From: Deroplatys truncata
Taxonomy: Eukaryota; Arthropoda; Insecta; Mantodea; Mantidae
Direction of reading: 5' to 3'
Length of the DNA: 64,000 nt
Assembly (NCBI GenBank): GCA_030765065.1
Contig: CM060990.1
Location: 415,223,198-415,287,197, forward strand
The notes beneath the pieces were generated by a model. That model had not been told where the DNA came from and did no database searches. It worked only from the letters and a program-made list of their open reading frames with translations. Position 1 is the stretch's first letter. Each line of letters begins with the position of its first letter. The translations under genes and the position numbers were made by a program. Below are positions 1-12,668 of this stretch, in pieces.

Positions 1-928
1 GGCTTTACCAAAAGGAAAAGTGGCAATGAAAGTTATTAGAGCATGTTTGGATAAAATACCTGGGATGCACGTAAAATGGATAGAAGGAGTATATGGAGCA
101 GTCGTTGAGACAAAAATGCTGTATTGTGCAGAGATTTGGGGTGTTGAGGAGGGGTGGGAACAGATAAATAAAGTGCATAGGAGCTTTTATAAAATAATTC
201 TGGGTCTACCAAGAGCCTCACCTAATCGGATTGCATAAATGGAGTTAGGGAGATTTGGTAGTAAGGCGAAAATTATTTAAAGAATAGTGAAATATTGGTT
301 GAGAATTGAGGAATCAGAGAATAATACTATTTTAAAACAATGTTTGGAGGTTCAGTGCAAATTAAATAAAGAGGATACTTGGTATAAGCGCCTAGAAGCA
401 ATTCTCAATGAAATAGGGTGTGGGTATATTTGGAAATATAGACAATTACGTGAGAATGGATGTTGGAAAAGAGTTAGATTGAGGATTGAAGATAAGGAAA
501 GACAGGAAATAATTGGTAGTTTTAATTCAAAAAGATCATTACATGTATATACAGAGATTAAAATTACATGGGAGAGAGAAAACTATGTTGATGTTTGTAA
601 TAAAACAGCAAGAGAGGGCTTTGCCTGGGCTAGGTCAGGGGTGGTGAGGTTAAAAGGCATAGGAGAAGGAGAAAATGAAGGCAAATGCCCATTATGTAAT
701 AGAAAATTTAACAATTACTGGCATTTAATGTTAGAATGCGAAGGAACAATGAATATGAGGTAAAAATTACAAAGAAACAATTGGTCTAGATCACCAAATG
801 AAATTATAGGTAAAAGGTTGTTAAGAGTTAAATCCAAGGAAAGTTTATTTGAAATAGGAAAATATTTAGGTGTAGTGAGAAATAAATGGTTGAAAAAATT
901 AGAAATAGGGAATAGAAAGAAAATGTAG
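1..928 (+). pseudogene. C-terminal end of a non-LTR retrotransposon (LINE) ORF2
   Basis: One reading frame runs from the window edge to a TAG at 926-928, broken by in-frame stops at 236-238, 278-280 and 761-763. The segment at 20-238 resembles the post-RT region of LINE polymerases (KMLYCAEIWGV followed by a KVHRSFYKIILGLP block). The segment near 690-750 carries a Cys/His motif of the CPLC...HLMLEC type seen at the C-terminus of such ORFs. About 100 bp of non-coding 3' tail follows. The 5' part lies outside the window. The three stops in one otherwise continuous frame mark a dead copy. The family clade (CR1/Jockey-like) is inference. Confidence 0.6.
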
Positions 929-1208
929 ATTGTTGAATCATAAATTAAATAGGACCCAATGACTCGACAACCATGGTGTTGGATGTTTGCGGGCCGTTAG
1001 TAATGCAGCAACTTAGTGAAAGTGATATGCAAAGAGTAATGTGTAGAGATAAAATTATGTATTATAGATCTTATATGAGAATTATTTTATGTAACTAACG
1101 AAGTGAAATGAAATATATATCTATCTAATAGACAGACAAAATCTTATTGCACAAAAAATGTAGATCTTGTTAAAGCACACAATTTGTGGTAAATAAAACT
1201 GTTGTGAC

Positions 1209-1223
1209 ATATATATATATACT

Positions 1224-1266
<43 letters not shown>

Positions 1267-1316
1267 CACTATCATATTTTGTTTTCTGGCATTGATTAAG
1301 GTTCTCAAAATTCTTA

Positions 1317-1359
<43 letters not shown>
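1209..1359. repeat. Two (TA)n microsatellites
   Basis: Two TA tracts at about 1209-1264 and 1317-1359 flank a short unique segment. The unique segment between them still aligns to the outermost part of the right arm of the large inverted structure (about 12375-12435), so the TA tracts expanded inside old PolB-element sequence. Confidence 0.85.
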
Positions 1360-1364
<5 letters not shown>

Positions 1365-2470
1365 GTGGCGCAGTAGCGTCTCTCAACAGTAACAGGCCGC
1401 AATGGTCAGATAGTTCAGTATTAACAATCTTTACGGAAAACATTTATTGTCTCTCATTCAGGCACAGAACGCTAACAGACATACTGTTGAGAGCTTTTCA
1501 TACTTAGCGAATTGAGCCAATGTTGTAAGGTAAGAAAAACGGGTGATGCTGTACTTATCTTCAATATATTTATACTTTTTGACGCGTTATGCGTTCTTGT
1601 CGCTGAATTTAACAAGGATAGCATACATAAAAATTTGTGTCTTAGTTCTGGATTTTTACACGGACTTTTCTTGCTTGAACAGATGGCGGTAAATGTAGGT
1701 AGCTAAACGCTTAAACTGGATTTTAGGTATGGATACGGAGTCGACTTCCTTCCATAGTTAGTAAGGCCCAGATGCTCCCTTTAATTTGAAGTTCTTCCAT
1801 TTCTGAGTTGACTGTCTTCAACTTTGTCCAAAACGTGGCGTCTAGATGGGCTTCTAAAACCACGGGATGAATTCGTGTTCTGAATATTTCATCAAACGTT
1901 TCCCCAATAGCGTTCACAAATCGGCATTCCAGCTGTAGCTTAATTGTCACACTTTTTCAAATGTCCAACTCTCTCTAAACGTCTTGAATTTACGCTGGCT
2001 TGCTTCCTGTATGTATACATTCATGTCTTAGAATGAGTCACAGCTGAAATGAGTTTCAAGCATCTTCTGAGTGCTGTTTCACACTTTTTCACCCTACATT
2101 CCTTCATTGTTGACAAAACCTGGTGCCAGCTGGGTTCTATCTTTATTTTCGTCTTAGAACTGATAAATTCACGCAGAACGTCATGTCGCTCTCCCTTGTA
2201 GAGGGAGATGAATTGAAGAATGCAGTGCAAAGTTTACACGTGAAGGCTAGTCTGCAAGTCATATCATGTCTCTTGTCATAAGCTAGTAATAAACTCTTCC
2301 CAAATTTTCAGCAGGTAGATCCTGGAGTAGCGCTTGGAATGATGTCCTAGTGTTTAGCATTATGCATCTCTACACTTGATGAAATTAGGTGTCAACCCCT
2401 GTTCTAATATTCACCTGACAACATTTAAGCACTCTCCAAAGCTGATTTGGCTTAGAGGAGATGATGTACT
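1265..2470 (-). pseudogene. Left-arm relic of a DNA polymerase B (N-terminal region)
   Basis: This stretch is the inverted counterpart of 11203-12435. Blocks recognisable in both include the segments at 2450 versus 11245, at 2330 versus 11390 and at 1560 versus 12110. On the minus strand, 1723-1950 encodes SEMEELQIKGSIWALL, a block like one found near the N-terminus of the invertebrate-genome PolB family that the right arm also encodes (SEMEQSQLKGSNCSLL at 11921). Frames are broken everywhere, and nothing matching the catalytic domain follows on this side. The identification of the family is from memory of conserved blocks and is inference; the inverted homology is direct. Confidence 0.5.
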
Positions 2471-3744
2471 GGACTGATACCAAACTAGCACAGTGAAGAT
2501 ATAATTTATCTGAAGTGTATTAGAACGTGGCTTTGTGCGGTTCCGCATAGCACCCGCGTTAGTAGATGAAAGCAGTTGGCTGCCACCCTATGGGTGGGAG
2601 CGGGTAACGGTGGTAACTAGGATGCAGCCATGAAACCTGACTGCAACACTAGTGGGAGTAGCGAGGATTTCAAAGGAAATGGGAGTTAGGATTGTGGATG
2701 ATGGCGATACTGCTGCTGTTGCTGGTTAATCTCCTTGCATTGCTGCAAGAAGCCGGCGACTCTCTCTGGGTCTCTCTTCTGTCGGGGAACCAGAGCTGAG
2801 TTCCGGATGGTGTCTTCTATGGCGTGAAGTCTGGTTGCTGTGGTGGCCAGCTGCCCAGCCAGGAAAACCTATTGAGCAGCTGACGTGGTTTGGAGATGTC
2901 TGATGAGTTCCTCCAGGGCTGTCAGCTTCGCTGACATGTTCAGGAACTCCGCGTGAAGATCCTGAACGGCGCCGCGTAGGCCCTGAATTTCCTCGGTGAC
3001 TGCGATGATTGGCGCTGGTGATGGTGCTGGTGTTGGTGTTGGCGACGGTGCTGGAATCTGTGGCTGTGGAGCGGACGCTGGCTGCGGTGTTGGTGGTAGC
3101 GGCTTCAGCGGTGCCTTTCTGCGGGATGCAGGGGGCAGAGCGCTTGGTCGATGAAGTGCGTCGACCATCCACAGGTTGCACAGTAGCAGTGGCGGCGGCG
3201 TAGGTCGTGCTGGTTACACGATGCAGTTGCGCTGGCGGAACCAGAGTAGTGGTAATGGCCTCGATGCGTAAGTAACACTCGAACAAGGGCAGGCCCGCCA
3301 TCAAGGCCGCTTCGTAGTCGCCAGGGTTTGCAAACTCGATCCTGAAGAGCGACGTGTGTCCCTGGACTCCGAAGATTCGAATGGCCTTCAAGGCTGAAGG
3401 CCACTGCTGGTGACCTGCGATGACGAGGAACCTGACTGGCAGGTTCCTCGGGACCCCTCGGATCACAGCGCTGTATCTCCCATGAAGTACAGGCTGCGTT
3501 TTCGCAGGCTGGGACTCTCCCAGAATCGTCGGCGTGGATGCCGGTGAAGGTGGCGGCGACTGCGGGCACAGTCGCGGCGAAGCTGCTGTGGTTGGCGTCA
3601 AAGCGGCGGTCGAGATGTGAGTTGCCCCGGGCTGCGGCAGCTGCGTCGAATTCCACTCGGCGGATACCGGAGGAGAAGAAGTACCTGCCTTAGCAGGCTC
3701 AGTGAACCTACGTTGCTTCTTCCTTGTGATCTCCCAGACCTCTC
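2471..3744 (-). pseudogene. Jockey-like LINE ORF1 (gag) relic, left arm
   Basis: On the minus strand 2726-3601 encodes a Pro/Ala/Thr-rich leader and an RRM-like block (RYSAVIRGVPRNLPVRFLV, then TSLFRIEFANPGDYEAAL) typical of Jockey-type gag proteins. The frame at 2869-3168 continues with a Pro-rich linker and a short coiled coil (LTALEELIRHL). A third frame (3105-3656) holds HCYCATCGWST, a probable damaged zinc knuckle. Several frameshifts have therefore scrambled the gene. The GC-rich composition contrasts with its AT-rich surroundings. The downstream 150 bp (2530-2690) matches 9600-9740 in inverted orientation, so this copy and the one at 8706-9735 are related. Confidence 0.6.
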
Positions 3745-6700
3745 AGAAAACAAGGCATTTCAGATTGGAGGTTGTATAGGATATTCTACTTTTTACTTGT
3801 TTGGCACGAACACGCATTTTCTTACTATTTCGAGGTATTAAGGAGATAATTTGTACATTAACCATCATTTATACGTAATTATCTGTATTTTTTCCTTTTA
3901 TATACTTTCAGTGCAATCGTGCTTTGAAATGATAATTAAGTATCTAAAACGTCAGTATTTCACCGCCATATGTATGCTTTTTAACATTATAACACGTGAA
4001 CGGAGACACAGGTTATGAATTCCGCTCTAAAAGCATTACATAGACAACCGGTTTTGTTGTATGCAATTCGTTTTATCGTCTACGGATCTATTAGCTACTT
4101 CTGTATTACGTAAACACAGTCGAGTCGATATGCCTAGCTCCAGCTGAAACGTTCAAGCTTGTCTCATAACTCTTCCTATATGACGTAACATTCAAAGACA
4201 GCCAAGCTATCTCCATTCATTTCGACAGAAGCATCCATTAAAATATTACCACAATCAGCACCTGCACTACCACGACCAACACCGCCACCACCACTATCCC
4301 CACCATCACCACCGCCAGGGTCCTCCGTGGTCCACAGGTACTATACCAGTCTCCAGTTCTCGAAGTCGTGGGTTCAAAACCGATGAAGAGCGATGGATTT
4401 TTGGGCTCGAAAGTAATTAGCATAGCTCCCTTTTGAAGGTAAGTAAAGTCAGTAGTCCCGTGTATTAGATTCACGGCACGTAAAAGAACCTCAGGCGTGA
4501 TAAGCAGGCATCTGAGCATGCTTTCCGGTCTTTAACACATAATATGGAGTGGGACGCTGAGAATGATAGTGGTTATTGAGCGTCCATACATAAAACTATA
4601 TTTACTACCGCCAACACCCCCACCATCTCCACCAGCACCCGCTCCATTAGAAATAAAAAATGCGGAAACAAATAACTATAAAGGAGGGAAAACGGGATAA
4701 CCGTTACCAAAAGAACTGCATACATGCATCTTCATCTCAAACAACATAACTCGACACTTACTCAGTAAGCTTAATTTAGCATAATTATAAACGCACAACG
4801 ATTAAAAAAAGAAAGAACTAAAAAATACAAACCAACAAAGTACAGCAAATCATCAAGAAACGACTCTTCACAGGCGGTGTCACCAGCTATACACTTACGT
4901 GTTAATTAAGGGTAAAAACATATACATTAATGTCTCCGATTTTGCTTCCTTACTTCAATTCATTAATATCATCTAAGATTTGATGCTTCAAGTGTTTTAT
5001 TCCTCTTCGTTCTCCATATTCTCTTTCGTCTTTCTCTTTAGTGTTAGTAGATAATATGCGCTTACTTGGGCGATATATTTTCATTAACGCAATAAACTTC
5101 ATTCGCTATGATTATAAAAATACAACAAATAAGAACAAAAGAAAGAATAAAGGGCAGACCAGCAATGTACAGCAGGATATAAAAAAGACTCATTGCAGGT
5201 GATGTCAGGTGCGATACACTTGCCGTGTTTATTTAAGAGTAATAGCACAATCATTAATGTCGCGGATTCTACTTCTTTGCTTCATTTCATTAATATTTCC
5301 TAATATTTACCACAATAAGTATGTTATTCCTCTTCTTCTTTCCCACTAGTTGTAGTAGTACTCCGCATGGGTTTACTTGAGCGTTATTAGCTTTAAATTC
5401 AGTCAAAATACAAGCTTTCCCTTAACCTCGAATGAATTTTATTCTAATTATACAAATTTTGGGGTTCTAGAGTCGAAACAAGTAAATTTTTATCGGTAAG
5501 ACTGTTTAGTAATTTAATTCTCAGGAATAAAAGCTAACATTTGAGCTTTATTTTAGCCCTCCAAGACTCATAATTCTGAAGATATTCGAAATCGACCCTG
5601 GGGGGACTCGAACCAAGACCCTTAGGCAGTTATTATCATTATAACGAAATTTCGCGATTACATCATCTCTTTACCTCATTTTTTGTCGCTTTAACCGTAT
5701 GTTGTCAAGGAGTATCAAATTTAGAGGCAAATTCCGTAGAATGAGTAATCAAACCGAGGATGCTAGGAAGAAAATTATATATAATCCTAATTTTGTAGTT
5801 TGGACACAGCTATATTCAAAATATGCCGTTAATCTAAACGACATAAGCTTAGGATACAGAAGAAAATTTGGAACATAATTGAAAGATAGGGAATCGAACC
5901 AAAGCTATTTGAACTCTAATTGCTTATGAGATTGTTAATAGCTGGAATTGAAGCTATATCTCAAATCCTTGGTACCGAATGTTCCGGAGATAATAAAGTT
6001 TTAAAAATTAAGTCTCGAATTTGGAGCTTTGCATGCCAGCGTATATATTCAGAACAATTCATGTAACGCTATAAATTTTGTAAAACATATTTGACGCCTT
6101 TATCTAACCTAGTTCAGGAGTTATATGGAGTTGAAATTATAACTGTGCCCTGGATTCGAAATAGGAGTCTTCTACCACCTAGAATTAAGCTGGGTGGAGA
6201 AAAATTCCACATATTTTCATTCATGCAAATATATGCACACACCAACTGTCAATTATTCCAAATACCTCATTCTCATGATTAATGGCATGTGGGTTGGGGC
6301 ATACAAATTACACATGATTAACAAGGGGGAGCATATATTTGTGTGGGTGTATATAAATTCGCATTTTTTGATATTAAATGTGCTGGAATCAACAACTTTC
6401 TCCTACTCTTTGATTGCTTATATCTCTTAAATGAAAAGAGCTAGAAAAATGCGGTGAAAAGAAATTACATTCTTAGCTCAAAGTGCGTGTGTTGCGTTTT
6501 GTGCTAATTTGTAATAAGGCTCCTAGTTCCATTCTAGAGTACAGCTTTAAATTTAATTTTATATAACGCTGAACTAATTTAAATAAGGCTGGTAACAAAT
6601 TTCATTAAAGTTTTGGCATTAACCGAATTTTTTAGAATGTATATGGTCGTATCCAAAGCTCCGGGTTTGCGTGTTAGTCTTTTAAACTTGTTTATCTTCG

Positions 6701-8705
6701 GAACTCTTGGTGCTAAAGGGTTGAAGAAAATCTTGGATTGTAGCTATTATCAATCCCGCAACAATTGTACTTGAAATAGTCTTGGCTGGAATCTCAAACT
6801 TTCATTGCGGTCCGTAATTTTCTTCTGTACCTTAGGCTTAGATTAATGACGTAAATGGACTAAAGCTGTGCTTAATATGCAGAAATACGATCATAAGTAA
6901 TTAATTTTTGGCGTACTCGGTCGATTACTCATTTGAAGAAAGTTATTTATAAATTTAATACCTCCTGAAGAAATATTGTTAAGCGACAAAATATAAAATA
7001 AACATATCTTCTGGCCTTAAAATATTCTTAGAAGTATAATAATCTCCTAAAGATCTTAGATCGAGTCTCCCAGGTCGATTTCAGATATCTGCAGAACTAT
7101 GGGTTTTCGAGGACTGGAATAAAGTTCAAATGGTAACTACTATTGCTGAAACTTAAACTGCTAACTAGTTTTATTGATAAAGCATTACATGGTTCCGCTC
7201 TAGAATCTTAGGTTTTATGTATTTCGAAGAAAACACGTATTCGAACTTAAGGAAACACTAGATCTCTCCCTGAATTTAAAGCTAATAATATTCAAGGAAA
7301 CACGCCCTGTCTACTATCACTAATGAGAAAGAGGGAGAAGAATAACATGAGTAAGAGCATATACAAACGAAATGAAGGAAAGAAGGAAAATCGGTAACAT
7401 TAGTGATTATGCCATTACCCTTAAACCAACAAGGTAAGTATACAGATACTGACAGAACCTATGACAAGTCTTTTTTGACAGTTTGCTCTACTTAGTTGGT
7501 TTGACTTTTGCACCTTCTTTCTGTTTTTATTTGTTGTATTTTTATGATTATTGTGAATGGCGTTTATTGTGTTAGTGAGCTAATAACGTCCAAGTAAACG
7601 CATATATCTTCTAACACAAATTCTATAGAGGAGGACAAAGAACACGAAGAACGAAGAGGAACAAAAGACTTGAGGCATCAAGCATTAGATAGTATGAATG
7701 AGTTGAAGTAATTAAGGAAAATTGGTTACATTAATGAATATGTCGTTAATCATAAAATTAAAACGTCAAACGTATCGAGGGTGACATCGCTTGAACTGGG
7801 TCTTTTGTTCATAGTTTGCTGCACATTGTAGGTTTGGCTTCTTTAATTTTCAATTGGTGTATTTTTATGACCATCCACAATTTAATCTATGGTGTTTGCG
7901 ATGGAGATGAATGTATTGATGGAGGTTTTGTTGTGACTGTTATGATGTTTTCACTTTTTATTTACTTTTTTGTAACTGTGGTTTTGTTTTTATGGAGCGG
8001 GTGCTGTTGCTGGTGGTGATGGTAGTGGTGGAGGTTGTGATAGGATGGTGGTCGTGCTGGTGGTGTTGGTGATGGTAGTTTGTTGGTTGTATTCTTCCCG
8101 TTTCCTTTATTTTTGCAGACTTTTGGTTGGCTTTTATTTTATCTATTCCTATTTTTATTTTTTGTAGGCTATGGGAACGCGGGGGTACTGATTTAATAGA
8201 TACTTCAGTCAAAATGGGTGTGAGATGGCTTGCCTCTGTTTGGGTGGGGCGACATATACGAAAAGTAATGAGTTGGGATTCAACCTTTCGGATGGAGCTA
8301 CGTATTTCGACTGCGCTTGGGTTTTACGTTATATGGAAGTACTTAATAGATACGTAGATGCTAACACCAATTATATACAGCAAAAACGACGTTCTACGTA
8401 AAGAGTTTAGAGCTGAACTAATAACTTGTATCTCCGATCACGTCGCATAATAGCAACAATTCATTGGTATGCTAGTAGAATGTTGAAGTTCTAGATACTT
8501 AATGATCATTTCATTGCTAAATTCAAAGTACGATTGAACTGAAAACATATAAAATGGGAAAACGTATAGACAATTAGGTATAAATTATGCTTAATATACA
8601 AACCATTCTCTAAAGCCTCGAAATGCTTAAAATATGCGTGTTCGCGTAGAGTGGGGGGAAATAGAAGACGCTATACACCATAGAATTGAAATGTCTTGTT
8701 TTCAG
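3745..8705. repeat. 5-kb imperfect palindrome
   Basis: Left arm (about 3745-6180) and right arm (about 6490-8705) are diverged reverse complements along their whole length. Aligned anchors are GAAAACAAGGCATTTCA at 3747 versus its inverse near 8700, the GAACACGCAT region at 3808 versus 8640, the CGAAATCGACC block at 5588 versus 7080, and 6092 versus 6592. Both arms also carry a CCA/TGG-rich run (4250-4320 with 4610-4655; 7995-8080). About 300 bp at the centre is an unpaired spacer. No gene was recognised in either arm; short ORFs here look accidental. It may be two inverted copies of one element, a foldback element, or the core of the larger inverted structure at 1.3-12.4 kb. Confidence 0.75.
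4318..4603 (+). mobile_element. tRNA-derived SINE, copy A
   Basis: Inserted within the CCA-rich run of the left palindrome arm; the right arm lacks it. A degenerate pol III B box (GGTTCAAAACC) lies at 4371-4381 and the body shares the family core (CCCGTGTATTAGATTCACGG, GAACCTCA, then GAGCGTCCATA and a short A-rich tail). It is more diverged than the copies at 50.7 and 58.1 kb. Confidence 0.7.
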
Positions 8706-9735
8706 GGTTGTTCGTAGTTTTCTATAAACAGGGCGCTCCATCGCTTAAATCTGTATCCAAATCACGTTACCCCGGGCCCCACGCCATTAGTTCGTCTGGA
8801 GCTGGTCAGCACGCCAATTTTGTGGCTGCCTTGGCATCGGCCTGACCTTCATATGTCGGAGCCTGCGTGGTGAGGCAAGTCACCAGGAACGTCCAATTCC
8901 ATGCAGACGATGCTGTGCCTTAAGTCACAGTGCCGACGCGTGTTTCTCATCGGCGAGGTGCTACTACTGTGGCGCCAAATTTCTCACGACAGAGTGCACT
9001 GGACATGATCTTCGTCGCCACCGCCGACATTTGTGTGCCATCCGCAGTGGTACTTTGCATTTCAAGGGCCAGACCCAGTGACTCCTCTACCTGAGGAGCA
9101 GGCAAAACACACCGCCAACAGCAAGCCATCAGCCGATGGACAGACAGCAGCACCGCCAGTCTCAATCGGGGAAGTGACGCCATACAGGACCTCCATGTGG
9201 AGGTACTGAACATGTGGGCCCGCTTAGCCACTATGGAAGAGAAGCCTTCCACCATCACCGAGAAGTTCCAGGAACTACAGGTAACCATCACCGCTGCCGC
9301 CAGTCATCACCGGGAAACCGTCGCCGCCGAGTTTCCTGCACGACTGGACAAAATCCACAGCCGCCTGGTTACTCTGAACCTCAGAACCAAAATACTTAAG
9401 CAACCGACCACCTGCAGCCAGCACAAAAATAGCATACACCATTCACCATGCCACATGAACATCAGCGCGTGATAGAGAAGTACCGAACCTTCTGCAACAC
9501 TCAGGGAAGAAGACGACACTGATACCCCGACAAAATCACCCTTACCTAACCATTCCTTAATTATCACCTTCTAAACTTTCCCTACTTATCACCTTTTAAC
9601 CTCTAGGCTGCAGTCAAGGCAATTTGTCATGACTGTAGCCTAGGATCTTACCTTACGTCCGCTCCCGCCCATTGATTGGCAGGAAAGTATCGTTTGCATG
9701 ACCAACGCGGGTGTTATGCGGGATCGCGCTACATT
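8706..9735 (+). pseudogene. Jockey-like LINE ORF1 (gag) relic, right arm
   Basis: This is the inverted partner of 2471-3744. One frame near 8900-9060 carries a zinc-knuckle-like cluster (CYYCGAKFLTTECTG). The frame at 9197-9472 encodes the coiled-coil segment (DLHVEVLNMWARLATMEE) that parallels LHAEFLNMSAKLTALEE of the left copy. Frameshifts and stops separate these pieces. The GC-rich 3' segment at 9600-9735 (ACGCGGGTGTTATGCGGGAT) matches 2540-2690 in reverse complement. Confidence 0.55.
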
Positions 9736-9859
9736 TTCCTGCGCATTCTTTTCTAATCTTAGGTCCTATCCGTTGGAGCAGTTTTTAATTGATATGGCCA
9801 CATATTGACGAGTCCCACACTCCCAGGCTCCGAGTTTCATCGAGGCTGAGGTAAGTGCT

Positions 9860-10430
9860 AAAGAGAATTTTCTCCTCCACTCGAAAAACATATATCTTTT
9901 AGGACCCAAAATGGATTGGGGACAAACCTGGAAAATGCACATATTACAGATCCGAGAAAAGCCAATGCCCAATTAGGCAGACTTTACCCAATCATCAACA
10001 TGTATACTCAATTAAACCTCAAAATGGACTTATACTGCACAACACAATCATAGTCCGATCCTCACCTAAACTGTACCGGTATGGGGATATGCCTCCAAAA
10101 CATACATCAAAAGATGACAAATTATCAAAAATAAAATATTGCGTATGATAGCCAAAGTGCCTTATGTAGCACCATTTAATTTATTATATGACGAGCTTAA
10201 GATGCACAAAGTGGAAGAATTCTTTACGAAACTACCACGTGATACACACAAAAGCTACACATTGATCATAACCCACTAATAGAAGCGTTAGGGAACTACG
10301 ATACACAAGGAATGAAACACCACAGACCCCTATCACTATTCCACCAAAATTTTTTCCAAGAACACACACAAGAAATACACCTCTTCGACAATCTTCTGCA
10401 ACTCTGACACGGACTGACGCTGACACTGAC
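9860..10430 (+). pseudogene. Jockey-like reverse transcriptase C-terminal fragment
   Basis: Pieces of the post-palm region of a Jockey-type RT are readable in shifting plus-strand frames: QLGRLYPIINMYTQLNLKM near 9972, then ILRMIAKVPYVAPFNLLYDE near 10135 and LKMHKVEEFFTKLPRDTHK near 10195. No fingers/palm catalytic motifs are left. The left arm of the inverted structure lacks this segment, so it is either an insertion in the right arm or a loss on the left. Confidence 0.6.
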
Positions 10431-11202
10431 TACTTTCCACATAATCCTAACATGGATTTTTTCCTCTAATTTCTTCCTTATCAGACCGGGCCGTTGCATA
10501 GCCCTCAACCACTGCTCAGGCGATCCGGGAGAAAGGACCTCCCACCGTGGGCAGATAACGGCGGGCTGCTGCATAATGGAGTCGGTCACTCCGATGACAT
10601 CAGCAGCTACACGGACAGCATACCTGACGAAGGGCAAAAAACCGGATCTACCTAGAGCGACGGTCGCCTTTGCATTACTGGCGAACGGGGCTTACCGACG
10701 AAAGCTAGCACCTGCTGCTACACCATGCAGTGATAGTAAGACATTAACATATTAGCTGTAACCGTAGAATAAAATGTATGCGTAGCACACAAGTAGACAT
10801 GTAGCTCTGTAATTTTAGAGAATAAGACAGGCCATAAATATCATGACAAGCGAGCACTCGTTGCACAACGAGCAAACAACTAGCAAGTAAGCAATTAACC
10901 ATCCACCAGCAATAGTTCATGAACTGTTACTGATATTGTTCAGGTTTCATGGACCATGACATAAATATCGTTGACGCGTTCGCATACAGCACATCCTGGA
11001 ATCTAGCTCTACACATACTAAATTGGGTGCTATGCGGGATCCGGCAAATGCATGACAGCGCGATAGTACACTGCATGACATGACAACACGTGGAGGGGTG
11101 TTTAGTGGGCATTCCGCAACTGAGCGGTGAGCCCTACATATCCCCAGCCATTGCACACTAGCTGGGGTTGAGTGCAATAATGCAATATTCCCCCCAAGGA
11201 AA
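10431..11202. other. Unassigned sequence between LINE fragment and PolB relic
   Basis: No coherent coding frame was found. A motif GGGTGCTATGCGGGATCC at about 11027 repeats the GGGTGTTATGCGGGATCG found at 9708, so the stretch probably contains a second scrap of the same LINE 3' region. Absent from the left arm. Confidence 0.4.
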
Positions 11203-12668
11203 AAGGACTTATATCTTCATTATGCTAATTTGATTTGAGACGAGTATATCATCTCCTCTAAGCCAAATCAGTTTTCGAGAGTGCCGAAATGTTGTCAAGC
11301 TGTCAAGAAGTCTGCATCAGTTGAAAAAGGATGTTGACGTCATTTCATCAAGTGTAGAGATGCATAGCGCAGCATAACGGGAAATAATTCCAAGCGCTGC
11401 TCCAGGATATACCTGCAGCAATTGTGGAAAGAGGTTTCTACAGGTTGTGAGAAGAGACAGCATGAGATGACTTGTAGATGAGTGCTCAAGTGTAAATATT
11501 GTAATTGGTTCTTCAATGCTAGCTGAAAGGGAGAGTGACATCACGGTTTGTGCGAAATATATAGCTTTAACAAGAGAATCAAAATAGAGCTTACCCGGCA
11601 CCAACTTTTGTCTACAACGGAGGGATGAAAGATGAAAGTGTACGAGACAGAATTTGAAGAACGCTTCTAATCGTATTTCATTCACTGTAATTCGTCCAAG
11701 GACATGAATGTATACATATAGGAAGCAAAGCAGCGGATAATCAAGTCCGTTTATAGAGAGCTGGCCTTCATAAGACTGCGAAAATTAATCTACCGACTGA
11801 ATGCCAATTTCTGGTTGCCGCTGGGGAAACCTGTAAAAAACATTCAAAACACGAAATCACCCTGTGTTTCTGAAAATCAATGTAGACGTCATGTTGGAGT
11901 GAAAGTTCAGGAAAATTATCTCAGAAATGGAACAATCTCAGCTTAAAGGGAGCAACTGTTCTCTACTTGCAGGGAAGGAGTTCCACTCTGTATCAATAAA
12001 TATAACCCACGTTGAGAGTGTAGCTACATATCTCTACTGTCATCTGGTGAAACAAGGAAATCCTGTATAAACATCTAGATCTATGACGAAAAGTGTTTTA
12101 TGTATGCTGTCTTCGCTAAGTTCAGCGACAAGATGCCATAACGCGGCAAAAAATATACGGATCTTGAAGATAATTATGACTTCATAGGTGTTTTGTTCTC
12201 TACGACATTAGCCCAAATCCCGAAGTTTCAATAGCCCAGCAGTATATCTATCTAAGCTTTTGGACTGGATTGGAAGCAAGAAGTGTTTCCAATAAAGGTC
12301 GTTGATACCGAAATATTTCACCATCACGACCTGCTACCGCTGATAGATGCTAGACTATATCGCCAGGTGTATGTAAAGATTTTTGAGAAACTCATTTGAC
12401 ACCAGTAAGCAAAACATGATGGAATGATATGTATATGCAAGCGTTGCTTCATGCATCTTGATGATCGGCATGGCGGAAGCGGTCTGGAAAAAACTACAAG
12501 AACATTCCGCTATCTGCAGACAACATGATATTGCAAGGATATTATGCCTACAAAGGACAACTCTATCGTTCGATTTAAAGATGTGGAGAGGATGATGACG
12601 CTTGCTTACGTCAACTATGCAGAATTTTGAGAACATTACCGTACTATATGCAACGTGTACGAATGCAG
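11203..12668 (+). pseudogene. Old DNA polymerase B relic, N-terminal half
   Basis: Plus-strand frames, repeatedly shifted, hold blocks I associate with the N-terminal half of a PolB family scattered through invertebrate genomes: SEMEQSQLKGSNCSLL at 11921, LAQIPKF at about 12210, a zinc motif ICKRCFMHLDD at 12433, and VRFKDVERMMTLAYVNYAEF at about 12571-12630, which corresponds to the exonuclease I D-F-E block. The coding trace stops at 12668, where an LTR begins, and resumes at 43865 with the next part of the same protein. It is distinct from the Polinton POLB at 25.8-28.5 kb. Family name is inference; the continuity across the insertion supports it. Confidence 0.6.

Noticed and set aside
1144..1443. 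99-codon minus-strand ORF
   Set aside because: Most of it is translated TA microsatellite (Tyr-Ile repeats).
8127..8357. 76-codon ORF as a gene in the palindrome arm
   Set aside because: No family features, and the matching left arm has no equivalent reading frame, so it is probably accidental.
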